From NCBI GenBank assembly GCA_965602855.1, contig CBFCZV010000001.1:1-64000 (forward strand): a stretch of DNA of 64,000 bases, in the 5' to 3' direction. The notes beneath the pieces were generated by a model that worked only from the letters and a program-made list of their open reading frames with translations, was not told the DNA's origin and searched no databases. Position 1 is the first letter of the stretch. Each line of letters starts with the position of its first letter. Source of the stretch: LH-M37 sp965602855 (GTDB lineage: Bacteria > Pseudomonadota > Gammaproteobacteria > SZUA-229). The position numbers and the translations under genes are program-made. This document shows, one piece after another, positions 7,537-14,745 of this stretch.

Positions 7537-8205
7537 CTAATTATCAACACTATCAACTTTCGGCCCCGGCTTGTTCTTTTTCAACTCACGCTGTAATAAC
7601 CGCTCCGCTTTCTCTATAAATTTTTCTGCACCAAGTGGACGGCCTGTTCGTTCATGTTTCTCAAATTCATCAATTTGTAAACCCTGCGATTCTTTTAGAT
7701 AATTTCTCCAGTCACCCGTCAATGACAGTAATTTTTCTGGTTGAATAATCCCATGTTCATCTTCTCCAGAAAGGTGCGCATGCACACTGCTCCACCGATA
7801 GTTCCAGGCCTTTTTAACCATACCGGCTTTAACTGGGTTTAGCTCCACATAAGCGGCGGCTTTTAGTAACCAGTTTTTGTCCATCGGATAGGATGAAAAA
7901 CGTCCTTGCCACAAATAGCCTTTCCAGTTCTCTCGAACATTTATCATTCGCGTGTATCGACGGTGGACTTCACCGATGGCTCTGCCTAAATTTGATGTCT
8001 TTTTTGGATTGACGATTAGATGTACATGGTTTGTCATCAGGCAATACGCCCATATTTCTATATTTTCCTGAGCACACTCCTCCTTTAATAATTCAAGGTA
8101 GTACTCGTAGTCACTCGTTTTAAAGAACACATCCTGTCGGCGATTACCTCGTTGAATGATGTGATGTGGATACCCGGGAAGTACTACCCTTGCTAATCTT
8201 GCCAT
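7537..8205 (-). CDS. REP-associated tyrosine transposase (RAYT, Y1/HUH family)
   Basis: A 222-residue single-domain Y1 transposase. It opens MARLARVVLPGYPHHIIQRG, a standard RAYT N-terminus. TNHVHLIV holds the HUH metal-binding pair (His60 and His62 from the ATG at 8205), and AYVELNPVKAG holds the likely catalytic Tyr119. RAYTs nick and move short palindromic REP sequences instead of flanking themselves with IS ends. Here GGGACAC (about 7523) and GTGTCCC (about 8233) flank the gene as an inverted pair, and TCTGACCCC elements are scattered around. I chose the ATG at 8205 over a TTG two codons earlier. Confidence 0.88.
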   Translation of the reverse strand: MARLARVVLPGYPHHIIQRGNRRQDVFFKTSDYEYYLELLKEECAQENIEIWAYCLMTNHVHLIVNPKKTSNLGRAIGEVHRRYTRMINVRENWKGYLWQGRFSSYPMDKNWLLKAAAYVELNPVKAGMVKKAWNYRWSSVHAHLSGEDEHGIIQPEKLLSLTGDWRNYLKESQGLQIDEFEKHERTGRPLGAEKFIEKAERLLQRELKKNKPGPKVDSVDN

Positions 8206-8242
8206 GGGCAAAGATTACCTTATAATTAAGTCACGTGTCCCC

Positions 8243-8836
8243 TTATCTCAAGTAAGCATCTTCATCAACGTAATAATCATAGAGTAATGCTTTAATTGGG
8301 CGATCATATTGATGATTGAAGTGCGGCTGTTCGAATGGAGCCACAGCTAAGACGAAGGGCTTACCTTTAACATGATCTAACTTTCGGTATGTTTCGTTGT
8401 ACATCTTCGTTTTTTTAAAGATAGAATTTGAAATCCGGATTATTGCTTCTGTGTTTAGCTCCCTAAAACGCTTTAAGACTTTTAACTCTTCCTCGCTAAA
8501 ATTTTTATCCCACTCATTGGGTTTATTTTGAGCAGCACCTGCTGTCACTGCTTCAACAACAAACTCAAAATCTCCTGTATCTAGGGAAAAGTCTGGTGAT
8601 GAGCTTGACCAATCTGTAGTAAGACCATACTCCTTAAATACTGAATGCAGATAAATTTCCCAAAATGTTGAATTAAAGGAAGTCTGAAATTCCTTAATAA
8701 TCTTACCATCTCGATCTACAAAACCTTCAGCCCAAGACTGAAACAAATCTCTTTCTGCACTTCTGTGTGGCACCATGATCGAACGAAAATTCTTGTGCAG
8801 ATACTTTTCTTTTACTTTTGGATCAAAGAAATTCAC
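8243..8836 (-). CDS. Uncharacterised protein, PD-(D/E)XK nuclease-like pattern, probably 3'-truncated
   Basis: A 197-residue protein not recognised by name. The middle contains FWEIYLHSVFKEYGL, then SSSPDFSL, then FEFVVEAVTA. That order (Glu60, Pro-Asp82, Glu95 in a hydrophobic strand) resembles a PD-(D/E)XK nuclease core, though the lysine is replaced by Val97. The ORF stops abruptly after YYVDEDAYLR next to a CACGTGTCCCC element, so the C-terminus may have been lost. The GTG start lies only about 10 nt from the attC end of the preceding cassette, so it appears to be an integron gene cassette. A nuclease function is a guess. Confidence 0.5.
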   Translation of the reverse strand: MNFFDPKVKEKYLHKNFRSIMVPHRSAERDLFQSWAEGFVDRDGKIIKEFQTSFNSTFWEIYLHSVFKEYGLTTDWSSSSPDFSLDTGDFEFVVEAVTAGAAQNKPNEWDKNFSEEELKVLKRFRELNTEAIIRISNSIFKKTKMYNETYRKLDHVKGKPFVLAVAPFEQPHFNHQYDRPIKALLYDYYVDEDAYLR

Positions 8837-8843
8837 GCCTTAG

Positions 8844-8911
8844 CCCTCTAACGCTGAGTTAACTTGACGGCGCGTCGTTTGCGCCGGTCAAGTTGGACGG
8901 TTTGTTAGAGG
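8844..8911 (-). other. attC integron recombination site
   Basis: Read on the minus strand: CTCTAAC (8910-8904), a stem whose arms CCAACTTGACCGGCGC and GCGCCGTCAAGTT pair around AAACGAC with one unpaired base, then AACTCAGC and GTTAGAG (8852-8846). The terminal cores pair with each other, and the bulged base is the extrahelical base used by integron integrases to choose a strand. Each core has one mismatch to the RYYYAAC/GTTRRRY consensus. The stop codon of the upstream gene lies inside it, as is common in cassettes. Confidence 0.8.
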
Positions 8912-9527
8912 CATACTTCGATTTAACCTTTTGTTTAACATTGGATAACACTGAACCTCCTTCTATTAAGTTCTCAGGTGAATGCCAACTATCAATCCAT
9001 ACATATATTTCAGACATATAGTCATATAAATTTATTAATTTATCAATCTCAACTTTATCTAGTTGGCTGCCATGAAATAATGGGTTACGTATTTCAGTGT
9101 AGAAATGAATGGTGCTTTCCCACAATTTATTGTCATATACTTTGAGACTGCATGCTTCATTAATTAGTGCAGGTAATTTATGGTAGTAATTCTCATGTGC
9201 TTTTCGTGAACCTAAAAGAAATGGACTTTTTATGCATTTATTTATTTCAGGGGTTAGCCTGCCTGAAAGGCCGAGCACATTAAAAACAGAACCGCATAAA
9301 TAACACTCAATGCCCTGGATAGAGCGCTGCATTAAGAATGATACGAGTTCATTTTTAAATCCATGCCAATCAAGAATAGGTAAATAGGTAGGCTCTTGGT
9401 GTGTTAACAGACTTTGTTGAAAGTGAGGTGCATGAAGGGCTTCATAAACAGCATTAAACTCATTACGTAAATTAATGAGAGGTATATTTGAGAACTGCAA
9501 TCCAAAATGTTTTCCTGTTCTCATCAT
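8859..9527 (-). CDS. Uncharacterised integron-cassette protein with HEPN-like RX4H motif
   Basis: A 222-residue, probably alpha-helical protein not recognised by name. Near the C-terminal half FYTEIRNPLFHGS contains Arg147-Asn148-(X3)-His152. This is the R-(N/D)-x-x-x-x-H arrangement of HEPN-superfamily RNases found in toxins and abortive-infection systems. The start at 9527 has AAAGGA 8 nt upstream. The stop lies inside an attC site, making this a classic one-gene cassette. No antitoxin or nucleotidyltransferase partner is seen next to it. The HEPN assignment rests on one motif and could be chance. Confidence 0.55.
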   Translation of the reverse strand: MMRTGKHFGLQFSNIPLINLRNEFNAVYEALHAPHFQQSLLTHQEPTYLPILDWHGFKNELVSFLMQRSIQGIECYLCGSVFNVLGLSGRLTPEINKCIKSPFLLGSRKAHENYYHKLPALINEACSLKVYDNKLWESTIHFYTEIRNPLFHGSQLDKVEIDKLINLYDYMSEIYVWIDSWHSPENLIEGGSVLSNVKQKVKSKYASNKPSNLTGANDAPSS

Positions 9528-9657
9528 TAATATAATCCTTTCTTACGCCTCTAGAGTAAAATAGGCAGACTCGACATAATTCTAAAATATCTTGGCAATC
9601 TTGCCATAACAACAATCTACATATTATTTTATTTATAGTATAGCGACTCTGATCTCA

Positions 9658-9712
9658 TTAAGTCGAGTCTGACCCTGTGACTCTTTGTGATCTGACTCCG
9701 ATTTTATGACTC
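9658..9712. repeat. REP-like element pair in the gap after DUF2971
   Basis: AGTCGAGTCTGACCCTGTGAC is followed by TTGTGATCTGACTCCGATTTT. The second matches the 6376-6396 copy (TTGTGATCTGACCCCGGTTTT) at nearly every base. It lies between the DUF2971 gene and the HEPN-like cassette gene. Confidence 0.65.
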
Positions 9713-9726
9713 AGCTTTTCAGTTCA

Positions 9727-10383
9727 TTATAATTCCGATATTTTTTTCCCAACAGTTATTTTTAATTCTTCAGTGTCAATTGTTGTTTCGTACATATCTA
9801 TATGAAATGCTAATGCAATATTTAGAAGTGTGTTCTTGTGCATGTCTGAAATATCAATTCCACAATAAATCGCCTTAACCATATCAATTGCATAATAGGA
9901 CTGAGTATTATGGATAATGCGATATTCAGATTCATGTTCCCAGTGATCTGTTTTAATCGTCAAAATATCTTTTGGTGAAGTGCCTAACTCAAAAAGTCCA
10001 CCAAGCATAGTTGGTAGTTCTTTTTTGTATTTCACTTCGCTTACATCATCAACATGGTTAGTGAAGTCAAGCTCAATAGCTATTCCACGATGACTATCTG
10101 CATAATGAGACCAAAGCCTAACATCATTCAGGTCGCTGGATAAACTACAGACTCTAGTATGGCGGCTGTCTGCAAGAAGCTCATCTACATTTGATATTGT
10201 TTTATTTGACGTTGAAAATCCATTACTAAAGCCAGAACCAAATGAACCTGGCAACAACCGATTAAATAGCCCTTCAAAAGGGTCATTAAGTTTTGAATAT
10301 TCTGGACAATATAGGCGTTCATTCAGAATAATATCCAGCGCATAATCCATATTAGTCAATGAACGGTATTTATATAATTTCAT
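9727..10383 (-). CDS. DUF2971 domain-containing protein
   Basis: A 218-residue protein with the DUF2971 pattern: MKLYKYRSLTNMDYALDIIL at the N-terminus (the KYR motif), then ERLYCPEYSKLNDPFEGLF, then RVCSLSSDLNDVRLWSHYAD and HRGIAIELDF. The family has no settled biochemical function. It is frequent in accessory and phage-defence regions, as here. The ATG has GAGG about 9 nt upstream. A REP-like GGGGTCAGG element lies beyond its start, and another pair beyond its stop. Confidence 0.8.
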   Translation of the reverse strand: MKLYKYRSLTNMDYALDIILNERLYCPEYSKLNDPFEGLFNRLLPGSFGSGFSNGFSTSNKTISNVDELLADSRHTRVCSLSSDLNDVRLWSHYADSHRGIAIELDFTNHVDDVSEVKYKKELPTMLGGLFELGTSPKDILTIKTDHWEHESEYRIIHNTQSYYAIDMVKAIYCGIDISDMHKNTLLNIALAFHIDMYETTIDTEELKITVGKKISEL

Positions 10384-10445
10384 TATGGAACCTCAGATAG
10401 TAGATTATTGGAGGTCAAACTCAATTGATATCGAGTTTGAAACAG

Positions 10446-10460
10446 AAAGGGGTCAGGTCT
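10446..10460. repeat. REP-like element at the 3' end of the monooxygenase gene
   Basis: GAAAGGGGTCAGGTC abuts the stop codon at 10461 and is followed by T-rich sequence that encodes the last residues (KNEKEEK). It is a second case of a GGGGTCAG element forming or meeting a gene's 3' end. Confidence 0.5.
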
Positions 10461-11948
10461 TTATTTTTCTTCTTTTTCATTTTTTCCGTCCCTCTTCAAA
10501 CACCTCCCCCTGGGCTCATCCCCCTCAAACAACACAACATCAGAATGCAAAAACTCTGCAGCCTCCCTCGATTCCTTCACTTTGGTCGCACTGCGTTGCA
10601 ACATTTCTGATTCAAATTCAGTTAACACACTTTCCCTTATTCCTGCTTCCCGCCATTGAGATAAGGGTCTACATCCTTTTGTGATTCCTCTTGCCAGCGC
10701 CAGCGCATCCAGCAGAGCCTGGTTCGCGCCCTGTCCTTTGAATGGGCTCATGGGGTGAGCCGCATCTCCGATCAGGGTCACTTGAGCGCCTTTCTCCAGC
10801 AGTTCTGGCTCGAGTGGTGTTCGGTCATATGCGGGATAACCAGAAACCAGAGCTTGCTGCGTCGCCGCTAATATCTGGGGAATGGGGTCGTGCCACTGAC
10901 ATCGTCGAATCGCTTCTTCTTTGAGTGCTTGAGCGCCTTGAGCACTTAATGCCTTGGCCTCTTTTTCTGGCATGGGGAAGCTAAGCTGCCACATCACCGA
11001 GTCTGACGAATAAGGCATGATGTAGATCCGCTCATTGCCATTGGCGGTCTGGAATACCGTGGCCGAGTCCAGCAAAGTACGATCAGGCGTTTCGATATCT
11101 GCCAAAGGACAAATACCCAAAATCACAATACAACCTAAGTAATTTAATGGCGAGGCGTCTTCACCAATCAACAAGCTGCGCACGGTACTACGAATGCCAT
11201 CCGCGCCCACGACAAGATCCGCTTTGGCGTGCTTGATATCGCCTTCGACCTCGCTATCGACCTGAAAGCTCAAATCTACAGCTTCGCCCTCACGTTCTTT
11301 AAAATCCAGCAACTGGTGCCCCCACTGCACCGCATCATGTCCACCTAGCTGCTCAAGCAGAGCTAAGCGCAACGACTGCCTGGCGATATGCACATTCGTG
11401 CGCTTGGGTGACGTTTTCACCTCTGACGGCCGCCACTTTCTGATGCCCCATTCACCGATCACTTTTCCTTCGGTGGTATGAACCACATGTCTGGTTGAAA
11501 CCAGGCCTTCTTCTAACGAGAAAATGCCCAATCCCTTCATCGCACTACTCGCCTGTTGCAGAGTGAGTCCATAGCCCTGAGATCGTGCATCGAAGCCGCT
11601 ATCTCGTTCATAAAGAGTAAAGGGAATACCGCGATGCAAACAAGCCACGGCGAGAGCCACGCCACCTATGCCACCGCCAATGATGGCAAGGTGTGGGTAG
11701 TTTTCTTTATCAGCTAAAGGTTGGCTAACAGAATGAACCAGGCCGGAGCCTTTACAGTTGGCGCATGCATCGAGGTGAGGCTTTGGACGAATGGGAGGCG
11801 TGCCTTCGCGATTGTTTTTTTCGAATTGATCCAACTCCCTCTGGTAGCGGAGTCTCACTTTCTTGCGCAGCCGCTTACTTTTTTTGCCGCGCCCCTGACA
11901 TGCCGGACAAATAGTCCAGTTGTCTTTTTCTTTTTTCACCTTTTGCAC
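10461..11948 (-). CDS. FAD-dependent monooxygenase with N-terminal DnaJ-like zinc-finger motifs
   Basis: 495 residues in two parts. Residues about 10-70 contain CPACQGRGKKS and CANCKGSG, two CxxCxGxG repeats like those of DnaJ zinc centres, joined by a basic, coiled linker. Residues about 85-480 form a class A flavin monooxygenase: LAIIGGGIGGVALAVACLHR is the GxGxxG dinucleotide fold, and VTLIGDAAHPMSPFKGQGAN is the GD ribityl-binding motif. It should hydroxylate or epoxidise an aromatic or isoprenoid-like substrate using NAD(P)H. The start is GTG without a strong Shine-Dalgarno sequence. The zinc-finger fusion is unusual, and the substrate is unknown. Confidence 0.75.
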   Translation of the reverse strand: MQKVKKEKDNWTICPACQGRGKKSKRLRKKVRLRYQRELDQFEKNNREGTPPIRPKPHLDACANCKGSGLVHSVSQPLADKENYPHLAIIGGGIGGVALAVACLHRGIPFTLYERDSGFDARSQGYGLTLQQASSAMKGLGIFSLEEGLVSTRHVVHTTEGKVIGEWGIRKWRPSEVKTSPKRTNVHIARQSLRLALLEQLGGHDAVQWGHQLLDFKEREGEAVDLSFQVDSEVEGDIKHAKADLVVGADGIRSTVRSLLIGEDASPLNYLGCIVILGICPLADIETPDRTLLDSATVFQTANGNERIYIMPYSSDSVMWQLSFPMPEKEAKALSAQGAQALKEEAIRRCQWHDPIPQILAATQQALVSGYPAYDRTPLEPELLEKGAQVTLIGDAAHPMSPFKGQGANQALLDALALARGITKGCRPLSQWREAGIRESVLTEFESEMLQRSATKVKESREAAEFLHSDVVLFEGDEPRGRCLKRDGKNEKEEK

Positions 11949-11970
11949 CTGCGCTATATTTAAAAGAAAA

Positions 11971-11992
11971 ACTCAGCCGGTATGACTGAGGT
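11971..11992. terminator. Short hairpin between the monooxygenase gene and rsgA
   Basis: CTCAG and CTGAG form a small stem around CCGGTATGA, preceded by A residues. The stem is only 5-6 bp and lies upstream of the leftward gene's start, so it is a weak candidate for a terminator or leader hairpin. Confidence 0.25.
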
Positions 11993-12131
11993 TGGGGTTG
12001 GTAGTTATGTTGTGATTATAGCTTTTGTTGCTGTTTTTGAGTGTTTAACTTGAGAAAACTTAAAAAACCGGAGGAAGTCCAGCCTATCCCCTTTAACCAG
12101 GGTTTATACTAGTCAAAAGCCGAAGAGATTG

Positions 12132-13178
12132 ATGATGATGTCACACTTTAGTTCACTTGCTAATTTAGGCTGGCAAGCCTTTTTTCAGCAGCAACTCTCG
12201 TTAGATGAGTGGGATGACGCTATTCCTGCAAGAATTGTTGAGCAGTATAAATCTGAAATAACCGTAGCCACAGAGTCAGGCGTTTTCAATATTCCTTTAT
12301 TAGCGTCTATGCCCGAAATGGTAGTAGGTGACTGGCTATTGTTAGATAGTCAGCAACATATAATACGTCTACTTGATCGTAAAACCTGTTTTTCCAGAAA
12401 AGCCGCAGGCAGTAAATTGAAGAAGCAATTAATATCTGCCAATGTTGATACTGCTTTCATTGTATCTTCAATGAATGATGACTTTAATCTGAACAGGATA
12501 GAACGTTTTCTTTCTTTGGTGAATGAGTCAGGCGCAGAACCGGTTGTGTTGTTAAGCAAAAGCGACCAATCAGAAACACCTCAAAGATTTGTTGAGCAGA
12601 TTCAAGCGCTAGATCCATTTTTGATGGTTGAAGCCATTAATTGTTTAGATGAAGAAAGTGTCAGCAAACTATCACCCTGGATAAAAGCAGGAATCACTAT
12701 CGCTGTTTTGGGCTCATCAGGCGTGGGCAAATCAACACTGATTAATACACTGCTTGGTGAAGAACGGCAAAGCACCAACGGCATAAGAGAAGATGATGAC
12801 AAAGGCCGACATACTACAACACGACGTTCGCTTATTTCTTTAGGTGAACGGGGAGTGATTTTAGATACACCCGGCATGCGTGAAATTCAAATAGCTGATT
12901 GCAAGGATGGCATTGCAACAACGTTTGCGGATATTGAAGCGTATGCAAAACAATGTAAATTTAGTGACTGCCAACATCAAGCTGAACCTGGCTGTGCTGT
13001 TCTACAAGCTATTGTCTCTGGCGACATAGATCAGAGACGTTTAAATAACTATCTCAAATTGCTGAGAGAAGAAGCATTTAATTCAGCCTCTCTTTCTGAA
13101 CGTCGATCAAGTGATAAAGCGTTAGCTAAATACTATAAACACACGCTCTCAGAAACTAAGAAACTTAAAGGCAGATAG
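12132..13178 (+). CDS. rsgA: Ribosome small-subunit-dependent GTPase A (RsgA/YjeQ)
   Basis: A 348-residue circularly permuted GTPase that acts in late 30S maturation. An N-terminal OB-fold-like region (VVGDWLLLDSQ) is followed by the permuted motifs VLLSKSDQ (G4), GSSGVGKSTLINTL (G1/P-loop), DDDKGRHTTTRR (G2) and LDTPGMRE (G3). The C-terminal zinc site shows CKFSDCQHQAEPGC. Length fits the family. I start at the first of three consecutive ATGs at 12132; a TTG lies just before. It stands alone between repeat-rich gaps, and an upstream REP-like junction lies at about 12068. Confidence 0.93.
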   Translation: MMMSHFSSLANLGWQAFFQQQLSLDEWDDAIPARIVEQYKSEITVATESGVFNIPLLASMPEMVVGDWLLLDSQQHIIRLLDRKTCFSRKAAGSKLKKQLISANVDTAFIVSSMNDDFNLNRIERFLSLVNESGAEPVVLLSKSDQSETPQRFVEQIQALDPFLMVEAINCLDEESVSKLSPWIKAGITIAVLGSSGVGKSTLINTLLGEERQSTNGIREDDDKGRHTTTRRSLISLGERGVILDTPGMREIQIADCKDGIATTFADIEAYAKQCKFSDCQHQAEPGCAVLQAIVSGDIDQRRLNNYLKLLREEAFNSASLSERRSSDKALAKYYKHTLSETKKLKGR

Positions 13179-13225
13179 ATTGTCTGTTTTGCGGTGCGAG
13201 TTCAACTGGTCGATGCAACACATGC

Positions 13226-13251
13226 GTACGATTACGCTGCGCTAATCGTAC
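13226..13251. repeat. Perfect 9-bp-stem hairpin repeat
   Basis: GTACGATTA and TAATCGTAC form a perfect stem around CGCTGCGC. The CGCTGCGCT loop is shared with the hairpin at 13903-13930, so these may be related repeats. It lies 48 nt after the rsgA stop, between convergent genes, where it could also act as a factor-independent or Rho-associated end. Confidence 0.6.
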
Positions 13252-13274
13252 CTACCGTGCTGACACCGGTTTTC

Positions 13275-13760
13275 TCATGTTTTGTTTTTCTCAAATTTGA
13301 AACCCTTAATTTTGTTAAAGTCTTTTTTGTTTTTTGTAAATATATTAAAAACTATGCCACAGGCGGCGTTTACATTTATAGAGGCACCAGAACCAAATTG
13401 CGGGATAAATACACAATAGTCACACTTAGAAAGAATATTCTCGTGAATACCATCACCTTCGTTACCTAAAATGAAAACAGAGTTATTGACGAACTCCTTT
13501 TCATTAATAGATATTGATTCACTGGTTATTTCAACACCTACAATGTCAAAGTTAAGATTTTTGTAATGGCTTAAAGCCTCGTCTATTTGATAAAACTTTC
13601 GAATTTTTGTTGTGCTAGATGTACCTTGATTACCAAATGTGGAAAACTTCTTTCTTCCCACTACGCATATCTCTTTAGCACCAAAGGCATTAGCAGTCCT
13701 AATGAGCTGCCCTATATTGGTGTTACTCTGTATATTAAAAATTAAAAGTACGAAATTCAT
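13275..13760 (-). CDS. TrmH/SpoU-family RNA 2'-O-methyltransferase
   Basis: A 161-residue SPOUT methyltransferase. Motif 1 is seen in NIQSNTNIGQLIRTANAFGA, motif 2 in VFILGNEGDGI, and motif 3 in IPQFGSGASINVNAACGIVF. These are the knot-forming segments that bind SAM in TrmH/TrmL/RlmB-type enzymes that methylate tRNA or rRNA ribose. The length suits the compact TrmL-like type. I chose the ATG at 13760; an in-frame TTG lies 4 codons upstream. Base composition is clearly richer in A and T than that of the neighbouring genes, suggesting acquisition. The target nucleotide cannot be told. Confidence 0.8.
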   Translation of the reverse strand: MNFVLLIFNIQSNTNIGQLIRTANAFGAKEICVVGRKKFSTFGNQGTSSTTKIRKFYQIDEALSHYKNLNFDIVGVEITSESISINEKEFVNNSVFILGNEGDGIHENILSKCDYCVFIPQFGSGASINVNAACGIVFNIFTKNKKDFNKIKGFKFEKNKT

Positions 13761-13806
13761 ATTGAAATACAACGGTCGAAATAAGTGGTGAAGTGTAAGC
13801 GTAAAA

Positions 13807-13873
13807 AAGTGGGGTCAGAGAAAATCATAAATTAGTATATTAGAAACGATTGCTCTCTGACCTGGGTTTTCTG
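13807..13873. repeat. REP-like unit with inward-facing GGGGTCAGAG/CTCTGACC ends
   Basis: GTGGGGTCAGAGAAAATC on the left and CTCTGACCTGGGTTTTC on the right face each other around a core containing TTAGTATATTAGAAA. The core and right end recur at 6356-6398. This is the most complete copy seen, about 67 bp. Confidence 0.65.
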
Positions 13874-14146
13874 GGGAGAGAGTATTATAGATTTTCGCAT
13901 TCGGTGCAATGCGCTGCGCTTACTGGCACCCTACGTTGAGTGTTTTTTATTGCACCTTACCGAGTTTCTTAAACCAGTGATTTCATCCATTAAAGAAGGC
14001 TTCTAAGCCTTTAAAACAGCACTATATCAAACGATCGCGTTGTGATTCAATGAGTTGCGTTGGTTCGACCCGTAAGATTCTATGAAGATACCCTTCGATT
14101 AAAGAAATTACTTTGAAATAAAATTTAACTGTTTGGGAAAATTTTT

Positions 14147-14173
14147 GGTGCAATGCTCTTCGTTTATTGCACC
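14147..14173. repeat. Perfect hairpin repeat GGTGCAAT...ATTGCACC
   Basis: An 8-bp perfect stem with an 11-nt loop. Related GGTGCAAT/ATTGCAC pairs occur near 13903 and 47133-47172, defining a second small hairpin family distinct from the GGGGTCAG family. Confidence 0.6.
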
Positions 14174-14326
14174 TTACCGGGTTAAATCGTCTGACCCCGG
14201 TTTACTATTTAAAGAAAGAAATAGTTACGTCCCCTTTCTTTAGCAACCACACACGCAATAACAACTTTACCCATTATTGCTATACTCCCAAAAACTTTCC
14301 AACAAACTCAAAAGCACCTCAAAGAA

Positions 14327-14659
14327 ATGCCGGTCAATAAAACATTTATTCTCCTACTCCCCATATTTTTTATCTCAACCTTATCTTCATGTGAAAAGCG
14401 TTTTGATCAGGAAGAACCTATAGCCCCCTTTATTAAGCCCGCTGATAACTTAGAGGAAATTACAGAAGAGATTACACCCGAGGATCAAACCCTTACATCT
14501 GAACCAAATAAAGAACTTATTGAAATTGATTCACTAAACATGCAGGCACGTGATTTATCTTCTGAAAATGATGATCTTAAGGAAAAAATACGTGCGCTCA
14601 CTCAAGAATTTAATGAACTTAAAAAGACCATTCTGGATAAAATAAATAAAACCAACTAA
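14327..14659 (+). CDS. Small lipoprotein with C-terminal coiled coil
   Basis: A 110-residue predicted lipoprotein. MPVNKTFILLLPIFFISTLSSC is a signal peptide ending in a lipobox with the acylated cysteine. An acidic, proline-containing linker (to about residue 65) leads to a heptad-rich helix starting IDSLNMQARDLSSENDDLKE. Lipid anchoring plus a coiled coil suggests a small envelope spacer, like Lpp-type proteins, but no known family is recognised. The upstream Shine-Dalgarno sequence is weak. It stands alone before the patatin gene, 86 nt away. Confidence 0.65.
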   Translation: MPVNKTFILLLPIFFISTLSSCEKRFDQEEPIAPFIKPADNLEEITEEITPEDQTLTSEPNKELIEIDSLNMQARDLSSENDDLKEKIRALTQEFNELKKTILDKINKTN

Positions 14660-14745
14660 TTTTCTCTCACCCCCCTAAACCCTCAATGGTCTATGATTAT
14701 TACTTACCATTAGAAATACATAACTGAAAGTTAAGTGAAGTATTT

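Larger units (their letters stand above)
13761..14326. other. Repeat-rich non-coding stretch of 566 bp
   Basis: No gene is supported. From 13807 to 13873 GTGGGGTCAGAG, TTAGTATATTAGAAA and CTCTGACCTGGGTTTT form a REP-like unit related to 6356-6398. At 13903-13930 GGTGC and GCACC flank a GCGCTGCGCT segment. At 14147-14173 a perfect hairpin (GGTGCAAT/ATTGCACC) follows, then CTGACCCCGGTTT near 14190. The stretch joins the accessory region to the core region beginning at 14327. Confidence 0.6.

Noticed and set aside
13194..13469. Plus-strand open frame of 91 codons after rsgA
   Set aside because: Lies opposite the TrmH/SpoU gene, has no family pattern and no Shine-Dalgarno sequence; a shadow frame.
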